Of a DNA stretch of 64,000 bases, positions 21,764-32,199 are shown piece after piece (position 1 is the first letter of the stretch; every line of letters starts with the position of its first letter). The notes below the pieces were generated by a model. It was not told where the DNA came from. It was given only the letters and a program-made list of their open reading frames with translations, and did not search any database. A program made the position numbers and the translations under genes. The stretch comes from Paraniabella defluvii (GTDB lineage: Bacteria > Bacteroidota > Bacteroidia > Chitinophagales > Chitinophagaceae): NCBI GenBank assembly GCA_019316985.1, contig CP079215.1, positions 2,914,001-2,978,000 of the forward strand, read 5' to 3'.

Positions 21764-22937
21764 CTACAAACTCATCCGCCTAGCAAAGTCGGCATTCAGG
21801 TAAGGCTTTAACTCCGAAAAAGGTATCCATATTTTTATCTCTCCATCGGCATAGGATGCAATTTCATAGGGCGAGTAGGAAAAGCCAAGTCCCTTTGGCG
21901 AAAAATAGAAGTTGTTATTAGGCTCCAGGCTTTTTACAAATAACCGGCTATTCAGGGGGTAGGAGCAGGCACTGCGTATTGCTTCCTATAGTTTTGCTCC
22001 AGCAACCGGCGTAGTGCAACAGAATCGGCAGACAGTATATCACCGAGTGTCATCTGTTTTTGCGCATTAATGTCAAAACAATACATGCTTGTGCCGTAAT
22101 TGCCGTGTGCTCCTCCGGTGTACGCGTAATTGTAGATACTCAGCACCAGGAACCCGTTTTGGTTGTATATCACATTACCCAGGGTTTCGTATTCCCTGTT
22201 TAAAAATAATGAGGCCCGTCATCAGCAACCCCCACCAGGCTGCTGTCTACTTCAGCCGCATAGCCATCAACAGCCTGCTTTACCAGGTGGTTAACGGCCT
22301 GCTGTATGGACAGGCCTGACATATTTTTTTTTGCCGCCGCTTATCAGGCTTTTCACTTTTTCATTCAGCCAGGCATCCTTTTCATCAGATGCCGCAATAA
22401 CGCTCACCGCTGTGGTAAGTGTCGGGGTATCTTTTTTAAGCTTAAGGTACCGGGCCGAATCAACTGCGCCCACTGCAATTACGTTTACTGAAGGTTGGAT
22501 TGTAGCTTCCCTTAAGTCTATAGGATATGAAGTTTTCTCATCACCGCTGACCCATCGTCCCCTGATGCCTTCGCCCGAAATGGCCATAGCAAGGGAGGGT
22601 GATTTGCCGGAAGTTACAGTAGTGATCTCTATTAAATAAATGCTATCCTTACCCGCTTTTTCCCAGTTTCTCGAAAGAAAGATGGTTTGCCCCTGTTCCA
22701 CATAGTAATAATTGGCGTCGATGCGGTCGGCCGCTTTTACAATATTCATTACTACCGGTTTCCCGGCAATTGTTCCTTCAAGGGTTTTGAAAAAATAAGT
22801 GCCTGTAAGACTTTGCGTTATTTTTGAAGTAGTGCTATCTCCGGTGGCAACTGTTGTGTCAGCAGGCTTTTTGTCTTCGTTTTTGCAAGCCAGCAACGTT
22901 AACAAAAAAGGCAGCCGATAAAAATCCGGTTATACAT
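21764..22937 (-). CDS. DUF3298 (RsiV-like) domain lipoprotein
   Basis: A predicted lipoprotein of about 391 residues. Restoring one T near 22905 gives a clean lipoprotein signal peptide MYNRIFIGCLFLLTLLAC starting at 22937, with the lipid Cys followed by KNEDKKPADTT. The first 140 residues form a beta-rich domain of unknown type (TYFFKTLEGTIAGKPVVMN). The C-terminal part is the DUF3298 domain: YNYAYTGGAHGNYGTSMYCF is the family's diagnostic stretch (near 22100), followed by TLGDIL and SPYEIASYADGEIKIWIPF. DUF3298 also occurs in the lysozyme-binding anti-sigma factor RsiV, but no sigma factor gene is nearby, so that role is not supported. Frame changes lie near 22905, 22318, about 22205 and 21955. 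Confidence 0.82.
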
Positions 22938-23027
22938 ATAAAAAGGTTTGGATAGTTCTGAAAATCATTATTGTCTATAAAAATTCATGCCATAAACGGC
23001 TTTTTGACAATTGTAGGAAACCGTGGC

Positions 23028-23035
23028 CAAAATTA
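23028..23035 (-). promoter_or_regulatory. TAnnTTTG promoter box upstream of DUF3298 gene
   Basis: On the minus strand TAATTTTG matches the Bacteroidota -7 consensus TAnnTTTG, about 90 bp before the DUF3298 start codon at 22937. No clear TTG -33 element is visible at the usual spacing. Confidence 0.4.
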
Positions 23036-23126
23036 CACGCCACTACCTTAATTTTATTTCTCTAAATCTATTTTTTGTTCACTAATTTTTTCGATGTTGG
23101 TCATCAATCTTAAGCGGGTTTACCAG

Positions 23127-25195
23127 ATGGTAGCCCCATTTTTTATCTACGGGCGTTTTTCCTTAGGTTTTTATTGATTGCAGTAATTTTTCTTCAATCG
23201 TTATATGGATTTGCCCAGGTATCAAAACGAGACAGTATCAATGTGTCTGCAGAAGATACCGTTTATACCAAAACTTCTTTTGGAACTGCTACTGCTACTG
23301 TAACCAAAACACGCGACTATCAGCCTGCATCTGATAAGAGCTCGGTGGTGCAGCTTTTCAATACTATACCGGGGTGAGAATGGAAGAGCGCTCACCGGGG
23401 AGCTATAGAATAAATATGCGGGGTAGCTCGCTAAGGTCGCCTTTTGGTGTAAGAAATGTTAAGGTGTACTGGAACGATATACCTTTAACCGATCCCGGTG
23501 GCAATACTTATTTCAATCAACTGGCCTTCAATAATTTCAATACTATTACATTAGAGAAGAGCACGTCGTCAACTGTTTACGGCTCGGGCACCGGGGGCAG
23601 ATAATTATTGCCAATACACCTTCAAAGAAAAGCGAAGCAATGATAGAGCTGTCAGGTGGCAGCTATGGCAGCCGGTCGGTACTGGCATCGGCTACAGGTG
23701 TTAATAAAGGAGCTGCCCACCGGATCAGTTATGCGTATAATGCCGGTGATGGATATCGTGAACAATCTGCGCTGCGGCGTAATAACCTGTCTTGGTTGAG
23801 CCAGGTAAAACTATCGGATAAGCAACAGCTACTTTTAGGGGTATTATTGGTTGACATGAACTATCAAACACCTGGCGGGCTTACCTGGAAGGAGTATGCA
23901 GCTAATCCCAGGTCTGCAAGGCCCGCTGCCGGTGCATTTCCTTCAGCGGTTGATGCCAAAGCCGCTATTTTGCAGAAAAACTTAACAACAGGCGTTACCT
24001 ATATTCATAAATTTAATGAATTATTTTCCAACACCACTACTGTTTATGGCTCCTACAATCGTATTGAAAACAGCGCCATCAGAAACTTTGAAAAAGAAAT
24101 GAACCGCATTATGGCGGCAGATCCTTGTTTACATTCAATAAGGAGATGGAGAACGGTAATAATTTTAACGTAAAGGCGGGGATGGAGGCGCAATCGGGCC
24201 GTTTTAACATAAAGGTATTCGGAAATCAAAAAGGGAATACCGATACGCTGCAGACAAATGATAATGTAAATACAACCACCTATAGCCTGTTTTCCAATTT
24301 TTCATTCACCATGCGAAAAAAATGGAACTATACTGCGTCGCTCAGTTATAATAAAAGCAGGCTTGGTTTTAAACGGTTGAGTGATGAAACGGTGCCGGAT
24401 CAGCCTTTTTCATTTAGTAATGAATTAGTGCCACGGTTGGGTATACTGCGTTGGATTGGAAGTGATTTGAATGTTACAGCTCTTGTTTCAAGGGTTTTTC
24501 GCCGCCCACCGTTGCAGAACTGCTTCCTTCAACAGGGATCATCAATACAGATCTTCAGGCTGAAAAAGGATGGAACTATGAGCTGATTTTAAGAGCTTTC
24601 CCGGTTGCAAGATTGAGTATGGAAGCTTCTTTATTCAGCTTCCGGTTAAAAGACGCTATTGTGCAAAGACGTGACGAATCCGGGGCTGATTATTTTACCA
24701 ATGCGGGCGGCACTCAGCAAAAAGGCATAGAGCTAAGCGGGTCTTATAATTATTATTTGTTGAAGGGAGTTGCGGAAGATGGTTTTTTGCGGGCTTCTTA
24801 TACCTATAACTTTTTAAGTACGATCATTTCATAAAGGCTGGCCAGGACCTTTCAGGAAAATTCCTGCCCGGATTGCCGGTTAGTACATTTTCTATTGTAA
24901 ACAGTACCTATTTTAAAGGGGGCGTTTATTATTCACTCTCTTATTATGGAGCCTCTTCGGTTTTTCTGGATGATGCCAATACGGTCTCAGCCCGGCCCTA
25001 TCATTTATTAATGGCAAAACTGGGCGTTAATGTGTCTGTAAAAAGTTGAAAATAAATTTATATGCAGGGGCGGATAACCTGCTCAATGAGAACTATAGCC
25101 TGGGTAATGATATTAATGCCGTATCTGGCCGATATTATAATGCCGCCCCACGCCGAAATTATTATGCGGGGGCGGCATTCTCTTTGATGAAATAA
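23127..25195 (+). CDS. TonB-dependent outer-membrane receptor (heavily interrupted)
   Basis: A TonB-dependent receptor of about 690 residues. Restoring the frame near 23162 gives a signal peptide (FLRFLLIAVIFLQSLYGFAQ); the start is ATG 23127, with an in-frame ATG at 23094 as alternative. The plug domain is clear: FNTIPGVRMEERSPGSYRIN, MRGSSLRSPFGVRNVKVYWN, DIPLTDPGGNTYFNQL and a STVYGSGTGG turn. The barrel includes typical strands (GTQQKGIELSGSYNYYLLKG) and ends in a short strand AAFSLMK. There is no carboxypeptidase-like N-terminal domain and no SusD partner, so it is not a SusC. At least six frame changes (about 23375, 23605, 24122, 24510, 24830, 25045) break it. The substrate is unknown; a siderophore, cobalamin or metal complex are the usual classes. 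Confidence 0.87.
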
Positions 25196-25197
25196 GA

Positions 25198-25838
25198 TTA
25201 CCTGAAAGTAGCTACTGCCATATTAGCGGCTTCGTACGCCATTTTTGGTTGTAGGTAAGGGTGATGCTTTTGATATTGATGAGGTCTACAATAGTACCTA
25301 CAAAACAAAGCCCGGCTGTAAAAAAGTATAATATACCTAAGCCGATGTCGCCGGTAATAATCCTGTGTATACCGGCAAAACCCACAAATCCCAATAGTGC
25401 CAGTACCAGCATTAAAGTACGGTCTTTTCGTTTACCCTGGAAGATCGCCAGGAAGGTTTGCTGTTGCTGTTCGGTCATATTTTGAGTAAGTTGTATAATC
25501 GTTGCCATTTCATCATACTCCATATCAGGAAACATTCTTAATAGTTGTTGCTGGTCCATAGTTGTTTGTTTTGTTGATTGTATATATTGCTTTGCAGCTT
25601 TGATAAAAATGATCAGGGTAGCGGGAATACCCAAAACGTGCTCCTGCATTGACCGGTTAAAGTCAAAATGAAGTGCGTAATGAATAGCATGGCCTAAACC
25701 GCAACCCGGGCACCATGTAAGCCCCAGGTTTTTTAAAATACAAAGCGAAGCAGTATTATCCACTTTCATAACCCCCAGCAGTATCAGTGCGCCGTTCCAA
25801 AGTATTACTTCACTGTATTTTCTTAAAAACCTGAGCAT
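25198..25838 (-). CDS. DUF2752-TM2 domain membrane protein (apparent fusion)
   Basis: A single reading frame carries two membrane modules normally encoded separately. Residues 1-85 are a DUF2752 domain with its hallmark GLTWCPGCGLGHAIHYALHFDF. After a linker (KAAKQYIQSTKQTTMDQQQ), residues 100-210 are a TM2 domain: a short helical region, then VLALLGFVGFAGIHRIITGDIGLGILYFFTAGLC and GTIVDLINIK. Restoring one A near 25240 changes the end to MAYEAANMAVATFR with the stop at 25198, as is usual for TM2 proteins in this group. The fusion may be genuine, or an indel in the A-rich linker may have erased a stop; the internal ATG of MDQQQLL would be the TM2 start. No function is known for either domain. 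Confidence 0.75.
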
Positions 25839-26018
25839 TGGGCTTTAAATTATAACGTAAAATTAATCGCTGCAGGCCCCGCAACATAGTGCTGGTCGGT
25901 GAAGTGTGACTAAATGGCGGTGAAATGTGAATTGAAATGGTAAGGCGAAGGATTGCAGATCCCGGGCTCTAATCCATAATATGCCCGTCTGCACCTTTGC
26001 TTTATCAGCTTTTAAGTC

Positions 26019-27287
26019 CTATTTCCTGAGTGCCCACCTGATCATTTCCTTCCACGTAGGTTTTTTGCCATACATTAAAATACCGGTACGATAAATTTTG
26101 CCGGCAAACCATACCATAAAAAGAAAGCTGGCCACCAGTAATGCCATGCTCAGGCCCAGCTGCCAATAGGGCACCGTGCCGGGTACTCCATAAGCCACAC
26201 GCGCCATCATTACTATAGGAGAGGTGAACGGTATAATGCTGGTCCAAACGGCTATGGGGCTGGTGGGGTCTTTCATTGCAATAGTGAGCATGAAAATGGC
26301 GAAAATTATAATAAGGGTAATAGGGAAGGAAAGCGATTGAGCCTCCCGCACGTCTTCGTTTACGGCGCTTCCTACTGCTGCATATATCGAGGAATAAAAG
26401 AAAAAGCCACTTAAAAATAAAAAGCAAACAGGGTGAGCACCAGTCCCATATTTACGCTGGTAAATACTTTTTGCGCTCCTTCCACCATCTGCCCCATCGA
26501 GGGGTTCGCATCTACAGCGGCTTTGCTTACGTTAAATATGATAAATACAAATGCTACCCAAAGCAGGAACTGTGTTAGCGCTACTAAGGCAATGCCCACA
26601 ATTTTACCGAGCATCAGCTGAAAGGGCTTTACAGAAGATACCATAACCTCTGCAATACGGTTGGTTTTTTCTTCCATCACGCCCATCATCACCTGCGATC
26701 CATAAATAAGCAGGATAAAATAAACGAGGAAACCTGCCGCATAGCCAATGATCATTGCATTGGTGCCGTCTGCATTTTTATCTTTCAAGTTTTCAGCGGA
26801 CACGTTTAAATGGCTCCCTGTGAGCGCTTCCCGTTTTTGTACATCTATCCCTAACTCTTCATATTTAATATCATTCCAGATATTGTTGAGTTTGGCCTGC
26901 ACTTCGGGTATCGCTCCCAGGGTTCGGTTCGATTTAACGGATATGTTCCCGGGCGTTTTATCCACCAAAATATGAGCAGGTATCACCACGTAGCCATCAT
27001 AACCCTGGGCTTCAAAATTTTCTGATAATTTTTAGGGTCGTCTTTCACCAGTGTTAATGTATTAGACTTGCTGGTTTCATTTGCTTCCGCAATTTTTTGG
27101 GGTGTGAATTTCCCGGAAGAGTCAACAACAGCGATTTTGAGTTGAGTAGATGATTTAGCGCCAATATATGATGTGCCGAATATCAATCCCAGGTACAGCA
27201 GCGGAAACAATAAAGTAGAAATAATGAAAGTTTTCTTTCGGACGCGCGTTAGAATTCGCGTTGAATGATTAAAAATGTTTTATTCAT
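26019..27287 (-). CDS. ABC-2 type transporter permease, NatB-like
   Basis: The membrane subunit of an ABC exporter related to the sodium exporter NatAB. The restored N-terminus is MNKTFLIIQREFLTRVRKKTFIISTLLFPLLYLG, the first transmembrane helix, starting at 27287. A large extracytoplasmic domain of about 150 residues follows. Then come five hydrophobic helices, including AMIIGYAAGFLVYFILLIYGSQVMMGVMEEKTNRIAEVMVSS, whose EEKTNRIAEVM is the classic ABC-2 signature, and PFTSPIVMMARVAYGVP. Frame changes lie near 27245, 26995, 26405 and about 26350. Restored length is about 423 residues. Its ATPase is encoded 20 bp upstream on the same strand. The cargo is unknown. Confidence 0.88.
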
Positions 27288-27307
27288 GAGTTGTGTTTGG
27301 ATTTTAA

Positions 27308-28237
27308 TTAATCAATTTCCTGGAAACGCCGGGCCAGGGGCGTTCCTTCTACCTGGCGGATGAATATATCATTCAGGCTGGGCAGTATTTCGTTAAAGGA
27401 CTCAATCAGGATACCCTTCGATAACAGGTATTGCAGCATTTCATTATTAGTTTTTCCATCTTTTTCTGAACAACGATGCTGTTAGCTGCCGATCGCCTGA
27501 TGGAAAACACTTCGTTGTCTTCTAAAGGTACCTGGTTGTCGCTGAAAGCTATTTGGTAAAGATCTTCCTTAAAGTCTTGTTTAACCTGACTTACCGTGCC
27601 GTCCAGGATCTTCTGTCCCCTGTTTACCAAAACAATATGATCGCAGATCTCTTCTACCTGCTCCATTCGATGCGTACTGAATATAATCGTTGATCCGTTT
27701 TTAGCCAGGTTAAATATTTCGTCTTTGATCAGGTTGCTGTTCACAGGATCCAGACCGCTAAATGGTTCGTCAAGTATCACCAGCTTGGGGTTGTGCAAAA
27801 CCGTGGTTACAAACTGCAGCTTTTGCTGCATACCTTTCGAAAGGTCTTCCACTTTTTGTTCCACCAGCTCTCCATTTCAAAGCGGGCAAACCATTGCTTT
27901 ATTTTATCGGTGGCTTCTTTTTTGCTTAATCCTTTTAGCTGTGCCAGGTAAAGGGTTTGCTCGCCGATCTTCATTTTTTTGTATAGCCCCGTTCTTCAGG
28001 CATGTATCCAATTTTGGCGATATCGTTGGCGGGGTCGAAGGGCTTCCCGTCAAAAATGATAGAGCCGCTATCCGGGTAAAATATGCCGGTTATCATTCTT
28101 ATCAGAGTAGTTTTACCTGCACCGTTAGGACCTAGCAGTCCAAATATTTGCCCTGGTGCGATACTGAGGCTGATATCGTCTACAGCTTTTTGTGTGGCAA
28201 AGTATTTTTTCAGGTTTTTTACTTCAAGTAGCGGCAT
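27308..28237 (-). CDS. ABC transporter ATP-binding protein, NatA-like
   Basis: The ATPase subunit for the NatB-like permease. It begins MPLLEVKNLKKYFATQKAV at 28237. Walker A is GLLGPNGAGKTTL, the signature motif is DLSKGMQQKL and Walker B is LVILDEPFSGLDP; the H-loop is in IFSTHRMEQVEE. After the nucleotide-binding domain, an 80-residue C-terminal region ends IFIRQVEGTPLARRFQEID, usual for this subfamily. Frame changes lie near 27980, 27865 and about 27440. Restored length is about 310 residues. A promoter box and a 14-bp palindrome lie just upstream (28269-28297), indicating controlled expression of the two-gene exporter. Confidence 0.9.
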
Positions 28238-28268
28238 TGTAATATGTAATTTGTTTGTAAGTACCATT

Positions 28269-28297
28269 CAAAGATAATTTGTTACAGTTTAAACTGT
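28269..28297 (-). promoter_or_regulatory. Promoter box plus palindromic operator for the NatAB-like exporter
   Basis: On the minus strand TATCTTTG (28269-28276) fits TAnnTTTG exactly, 32 bp before the ATPase start. Eight bases further upstream lies the perfect 14-bp palindrome ACAGTTTAAACTGT (28284-28297), placed between the -33 and -7 regions where a repressor would block RNA polymerase. The regulator is not identifiable. Confidence 0.5.
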
Positions 28298-28425
28298 TTT
28301 TATTTTGTGACCTGCCGCCGCACAGGATGTTTCAGGTCAATATTTTATTTGTTACCGCTTTATTAATGTTGTAACTGTTAATTCATTAAGTATTTCCTGC
28401 AACTTTGCAACTTATTTGCAAGTAT

Positions 28426-29412
28426 ATGAACAGAAGATATTTTACCCTTTCCGTATTTCTCGTATCCGTTATTGTATTGGTTTCGGGTTGGGGATTCCTG
28501 GTTCACCGCACCATTGCCCAGTTGGCCATTTATGAATTGCCCAAACCTATGCAGTCTTTTTTATACGAATAAGGATTCGCTGGTATATGGGGCTCCCAGG
28601 CCCGATGTGCGGCGCAACCAGGATGAATCGGAGGGCAGTAGGCATTATATGGATATGGAGTATTTCGGGGATTCGGCATTTAGCGTAGTTCCCCGCAAAT
28701 TTGACGATGCTGTGGCAAAATATAGCCTCGACACGCTTAATAAATACGGAACGCTGCCCTATGTGGTAATAGCGTATATGGAAAAGTTAACCGAAGCTTT
28801 CCGTTCGCAAAATGCGGATAGTATCGTGTTTTATGCTGCCGACCTGAGTCATTATATTGCAGATGCCCATGTGCCTTTGCACACTTCTATTAATTATGAC
28901 GGACAGCTTACAGGCCAGAACGGTATTCACGATCTATGGGAGACCACGGTGCCGGAGGTTGAAATTTTAAATTATAAGTTAAGCAGCCGGCATAAAGCAA
29001 AATACCTCGAATCTCCGGAGCAGGAAATATGGAAGATTATGGAGCATACCTTTTCTTTACTCCCGAAATGTTTGCAATGGAAAAAGAAGTGTCGAAACAT
29101 TTTACCGATTCAACCAAATACCGCTGGGAAGTACGCTGGGGAAAGAACCGGCGGTTCTATACCAGTGCGTTTGCAAAGGAGTATTCCCGTGCTTTAAAAA
29201 ATTCTATTAACGATCAGCTCATAGCGTCTTCTGATGCACTGGCTGATTTCTGGTATACAGCATGGGTGAACGCGGGTAAACCCGATCTGGATAAAATATT
29301 AAAGAATCCCTACAATAAACGCGGCTTTAAAACGGAAAGGAAGGCATTCCGGAAAAACCAGTTGGTAGCCAAAAGAATCCTGATTTCTACGCAAAGGATG
29401 ACGAAGGATTAA
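28426..29412 (+). CDS. Zinc-dependent P1 nuclease/phospholipase C-like hydrolase
   Basis: An exported enzyme of the all-helical trinuclear zinc fold shared by S1/P1 nucleases and bacterial phospholipase C. The N-terminus is a signal peptide; the mature chain starts near WGFLVHRTIAQLAIYELP, where the N-terminal Trp and His coordinate zinc. Further ligands appear in YAADLSHYIADAHVPLHTS and NGIHDLWETTVPE, matching the HxxxD patterns of the family. Frame changes lie near 28560 (T-run length) and 29030. The stop used here is at 29410-29412; a third indel near 29370 could instead give a tail NPDFYAKDDEGLIAG ending at 29447. Length is about 329 residues. Whether it cleaves phospholipids or nucleic acids cannot be decided from the sequence. 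Confidence 0.8.
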
Positions 29413-29501
29413 TTGCTGGTGCCAGCATTTCAGATGCTGGTATTTAAGATATAAATAGAACTACTTTCGGGCTTCCTGTCTTTATCGTTAATCGTCCTTA
29501 T

Positions 29502-29995
29502 ATGATCCGAATCGGCCTTATATCAGATACACACAGTTTTTTAGACGGGCAGGTGTTTAAGCATTTTGAACAGTGCGATGAGATATGGCATGCCGGCGAT
29601 TTTGGAGATGCTGCTATAGCACAGCAATTACGGGCGTTTAAGCCGCTACGTGGTGTATACGGTAATATTGATGGAGCTGATATCCGGTCTCAGTTTGGTG
29701 AGGTGACCGTTTTTGCAATTGAAAAGGTAAAGGTGATGATGAAGCACATAGGGGGTATCCGCCTAAGTATAATACAGAAACTAAAAAGCAAATCTTTGCT
29801 GAAAAGCCGCAACTTTTTATTAGCGGGCACTCTCATATCTTGAAAATAATGTTTGATGATGCGCTTCAATGCCTGCATATGAACCCCGGCGCCGCAGGTA
29901 AACAAGGCTGGCAGAAGGTACGAACCCTGATCAGGTTTGTGATTGACGGGGATAATTTTAAAGACTGCGAAGTAATTGAGCTGGGGAAGATGTAG
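29502..29995 (+). CDS. YfcE/MJ0936-family metallophosphodiesterase
   Basis: A cytoplasmic calcineurin-like phosphodiesterase of about 165 residues. The metal-binding motifs are in order: ISDTHSFLD (D-x-H), WHAGDFGD (GD), GVYGNIDG (GNxD), then after a frame change near 29755, KHIGGYPPKYN and FISGHSHI (GHSH), followed by MNPGAAGKQGW, the family's characteristic NPGS/A stretch. The end ELGKM and stop at 29993-29995 complete a normal-length protein. These enzymes cleave phosphodiesters such as bis-pNPP in vitro; the physiological substrate is not settled. It follows the zinc hydrolase by 90 bp and may be independently transcribed. Confidence 0.9.
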
Positions 29996-30173
29996 TGAAT
30001 GGTCAATAGCTGATTGAAGTATCCCAGTACTCAGTAAACGATACTAATCTGTTACCTCTATGTGTCGCTGCTATCAATGACTAGCATAGAACTGCGAATA
30101 GAAATAACGTAAATAGCATACGGTAGCATGTGTTTCACATCCCCTCAGCTGTTAACCAGCAATTGTTCTCTTA

Positions 30174-30629
30174 TCAGAACCACCCTCTTCCTTGTCCTAC
30201 TTCCCTGAAAGGCCATGGAATAGACGCCAGCATTATAATAAAGATATCACGTAAAACAGAACGGTTTTACGGTGTTTGTGGCATCGGGTATATTCTTTTT
30301 AGCAAAAGAACGGCCCACATGTACCAAAGCTATTGCTACAATCATTCCTAAAAGATGTTCTACGGCAAAAAAGCGATACACCGGCGCTTTCATAATATCC
30401 CCATGGGCATTTGCTGGAAAAGCTTCAAACCGAAGGTACCGGTAAACCATTGTACTAACCCAATCAACAGATTGATATCGCAGCAGATCATCAATAGCAG
30501 GCCTGCGGTGGCATGACCTTTGGTAAAGGGTTTGTTGCCGGCTCCCAGGCTTTTAAAAATGGCAACTAAAAATAAAAGAACAATGGCCCAGCGTAAAAAG
30601 CTGTGTAAATGTAATAATCCGGTTTGCAT
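30174..30629 (-). CDS. Four-helix membrane protein of unknown function
   Basis: An integral membrane protein of about 152 residues common in Bacteroidota, sometimes labelled cytochrome B-like. It starts MQTGLLHLHSFLRWAIVLLF at 30629, with LHLHSFLRW near the first helix, then GHATAGLLLMICCDINLLIGLVQWF (second and third helices), FFAVEHLLGMIVAIALVHVG (third or fourth) and a final helix DIFIIMLASIPWPFR. Several histidines lie near helix ends (LHLHS, KGHAT, VEHLL, LVHVG), compatible with heme or quinone binding but not proof of it. Frame changes lie near 30398 and 30258; the restored end is GQGRGWF at 30174. An upstream in-frame ATG at 30662 is less likely. Neighbours give no functional clue. Confidence 0.7.
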
Positions 30630-30731
30630 AGCTTCGAGATTTGTGTGAGCGAAAATAGGCAATTGTTGTGGATTTTTAGTAGCGGCTTAACGCTTAAAAC
30701 ATTTACTTTGCAGCACTATAAACAGTAAAAT

Positions 30732-31379
30732 ATGGCTTTGATTGCTCCTTCTTTATTAGCCGCCGACTTTTTAAAGCTCCAGGCAGAATGCGAAATGGTC
30801 AATAACAGTGCTGCAGACTGGCTGCATCTGGATGTAATGGATGGCATGTTTGTGCCTAACATCAGCTTTGGTCCCATGATAATAGAGTTTGCACGCAAGA
30901 TTGTAAATAAACCCTGCGATGTGCATTTAATGATTGAGCAGCCTGCACGTTATGCAGAGCAGTTTAAAAATGCGGGAGCGGATCACCTTACCATTCATAT
31001 AGAAGCCTGTCCGATGCTGCACCAGGATATTACGCAAATCAAATCGCTGGGAATGAAGGCTGGAGTGGCCGTTAATCCGCATACACCGGTGGCTTTGCTG
31101 AGCGATATCCTGCACGAGATCAGTATCGTAAACCTGATGAGTGTAAATCCCGGCTTTGGAGGGCAGAAGTTTATACCTTATACATTGGAAAAAATCAGGC
31201 AGCTCAAACAAATGATTAGGGAGCGCAACCTGGACGTTTTGATTGAGATAGATGGTGGCGTGACCGTAGAAAATGCAAAAGAAATTATTGATGCAGGCGC
31301 CGATGTATTAGTAGCGGGAAGTACTGTTTTCAGGGCGGCTGATCCTGTAAAAGCCGTTGAAAAGCTGAAGTCTCTATAA
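30732..31379 (+). CDS. rpe: Ribulose-phosphate 3-epimerase
   Basis: Interconverts D-ribulose 5-phosphate and D-xylulose 5-phosphate in the pentose phosphate pathway. The gene is intact at 215 residues. The TIM-barrel metal and catalytic motifs are all visible: APSLLAADF, WLHLDVMDGMFVPNISFGP, DVHLMI, HIEA, MSVNPGFGGQKF and EIDGGVTVENA, with ADVLVAGSTVF forming the phosphate-binding loop. A strong hairpin terminator follows directly after the stop. It appears to be a single-gene transcription unit, with the membrane protein at 30174-30629 transcribed divergently. Confidence 0.97.
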   Translation: MALIAPSLLAADFLKLQAECEMVNNSAADWLHLDVMDGMFVPNISFGPMIIEFARKIVNKPCDVHLMIEQPARYAEQFKNAGADHLTIHIEACPMLHQDITQIKSLGMKAGVAVNPHTPVALLSDILHEISIVNLMSVNPGFGGQKFIPYTLEKIRQLKQMIRERNLDVLIEIDGGVTVENAKEIIDAGADVLVAGSTVFRAADPVKAVEKLKSL

Positions 31380-31380
31380 T

Positions 31381-31412
31381 GTAAAAAGACCGCTGAAAGG
31401 CGGTCTTTTTAC
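31381..31412. terminator. Bidirectional rho-independent terminator after rpe
   Basis: A perfect 13-bp stem, GTAAAAAGACCGC (31381-31393) with its complement at 31400-31412, and a 6-nt loop TGAAAG. It is flanked by A and T tracts usable in both directions, ending rpe (+) and the DUF5684 gene (-). Confidence 0.92.
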
Positions 31413-31435
31413 ATTGGTCTTTTTATAAACTAAAA

Positions 31436-31852
31436 TTATTTTGCCTGCTCAAAATCGAACCGGCTTTTATCGCCATAACTATCAAAAGCAGCTTTATCGC
31501 CAAAAGGCCCTAAATACCGGGCATCTCCAAAGGCCAGGATTGGAAAAAATATAAAGGGAAGTAAAACTAACCCTGCAGTAAAACCCTCTGTTTTACCGAA
31601 GCTTTTAGACAACATATTATACGACCAGATGTGCCATACCAGTCCTACATAAGGAATGCACATCAATAGCAGCCACCACCAGGGTTTACCCACAATTTTT
31701 AGAAGAATATATATGTTATAGATGGGTACAATGGCTTCCCAGCCCTGATATCCTGCTTTTTGATAAATTTTCCATAAGCTAATAATTAATATTACCCCGA
31801 TAATTAATATTGGAACCATCAAAGCTGAAATCAGAGTAGTGTAGGAATCCAT
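31436..31852 (-). CDS. DUF5684 multi-pass membrane protein
   Basis: An intact 138-residue membrane protein. The DUF5684 signature is visible: an N-terminal helix (LMVPILIIGVILIISLWKIY), then AGYQGWEAIVPIYNIYILLKIVGKPWWWLLLMCIPYVG, with the family's conserved W-x-x-x-x-P-x-Y-N pattern, a third helix region, SFGKTEGFTAGLVLLPFIFFPILAF and a soluble tail (GDARYLGPFGDKAAF). Related domains occur next to signal peptidases, but here the gene stands alone. The protein probably has four membrane spans. No function is established. A well-formed promoter lies 30-57 bp upstream. Confidence 0.85.
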   Translation of the reverse strand: MDSYTTLISALMVPILIIGVILIISLWKIYQKAGYQGWEAIVPIYNIYILLKIVGKPWWWLLLMCIPYVGLVWHIWSYNMLSKSFGKTEGFTAGLVLLPFIFFPILAFGDARYLGPFGDKAAFDSYGDKSRFDFEQAK

Positions 31853-31881
31853 GAGTTGTAAGTTTTTAGGTTTAGAATGTT

Positions 31882-31909
31882 CAAATTTACAAGAATTTGG
31901 TAAACCAAA
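31882..31909 (-). promoter_or_regulatory. Promoter of the DUF5684 gene
   Basis: Minus-strand TAAATTTG at 31882-31889 matches TAnnTTTG. TTTG at 31906-31909 lies 16 bp further upstream, near the usual -33 spacing. The start codon is 30 bp downstream. It is one of two promoters in the 347-bp divergent region 31853-32199, the other serving phoH. Confidence 0.5.
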
Positions 31910-32094
31910 GCATCCCTTATTCTAATGATGATGGAGCATGCTCTGCTTGTTAAAAATACAGGTAGTCTGAACTTCATCTGTCCGAAAGTGTTATACTTCT
32001 GTATGATAACTATAAGCATTTACCAATTAAACAAGATTTAACAAAATCCACAAATGTTAATAAATTACATACAGTTCTTTTGGTATAAGAAAAG

Positions 32095-32102
32095 TATATT
32101 TG
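32095..32102 (+). promoter_or_regulatory. TAnnTTTG promoter box upstream of phoH
   Basis: TATATTTG matches the -7 consensus exactly, about 98 bp before the phoH start. TTTTGG lies 11-16 bp upstream, closer than expected for a -33 element. Confidence 0.4.
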
Positions 32103-32199
32103 AGATAGAAGGGCAGGCGTTTTGTAAAGATGCTCAGAACGACGAAAAATATGCCGGTTCGCCCTTTGCCGGGAGCCTTAATGATAAACTATATTCGAT

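Noticed and set aside
21764-22937. RsiV-type anti-sigma factor
   Set aside because: The DUF3298 domain is shared, but the protein is a lipoprotein without a cytoplasmic sigma-binding part and no ECF sigma gene is adjacent.
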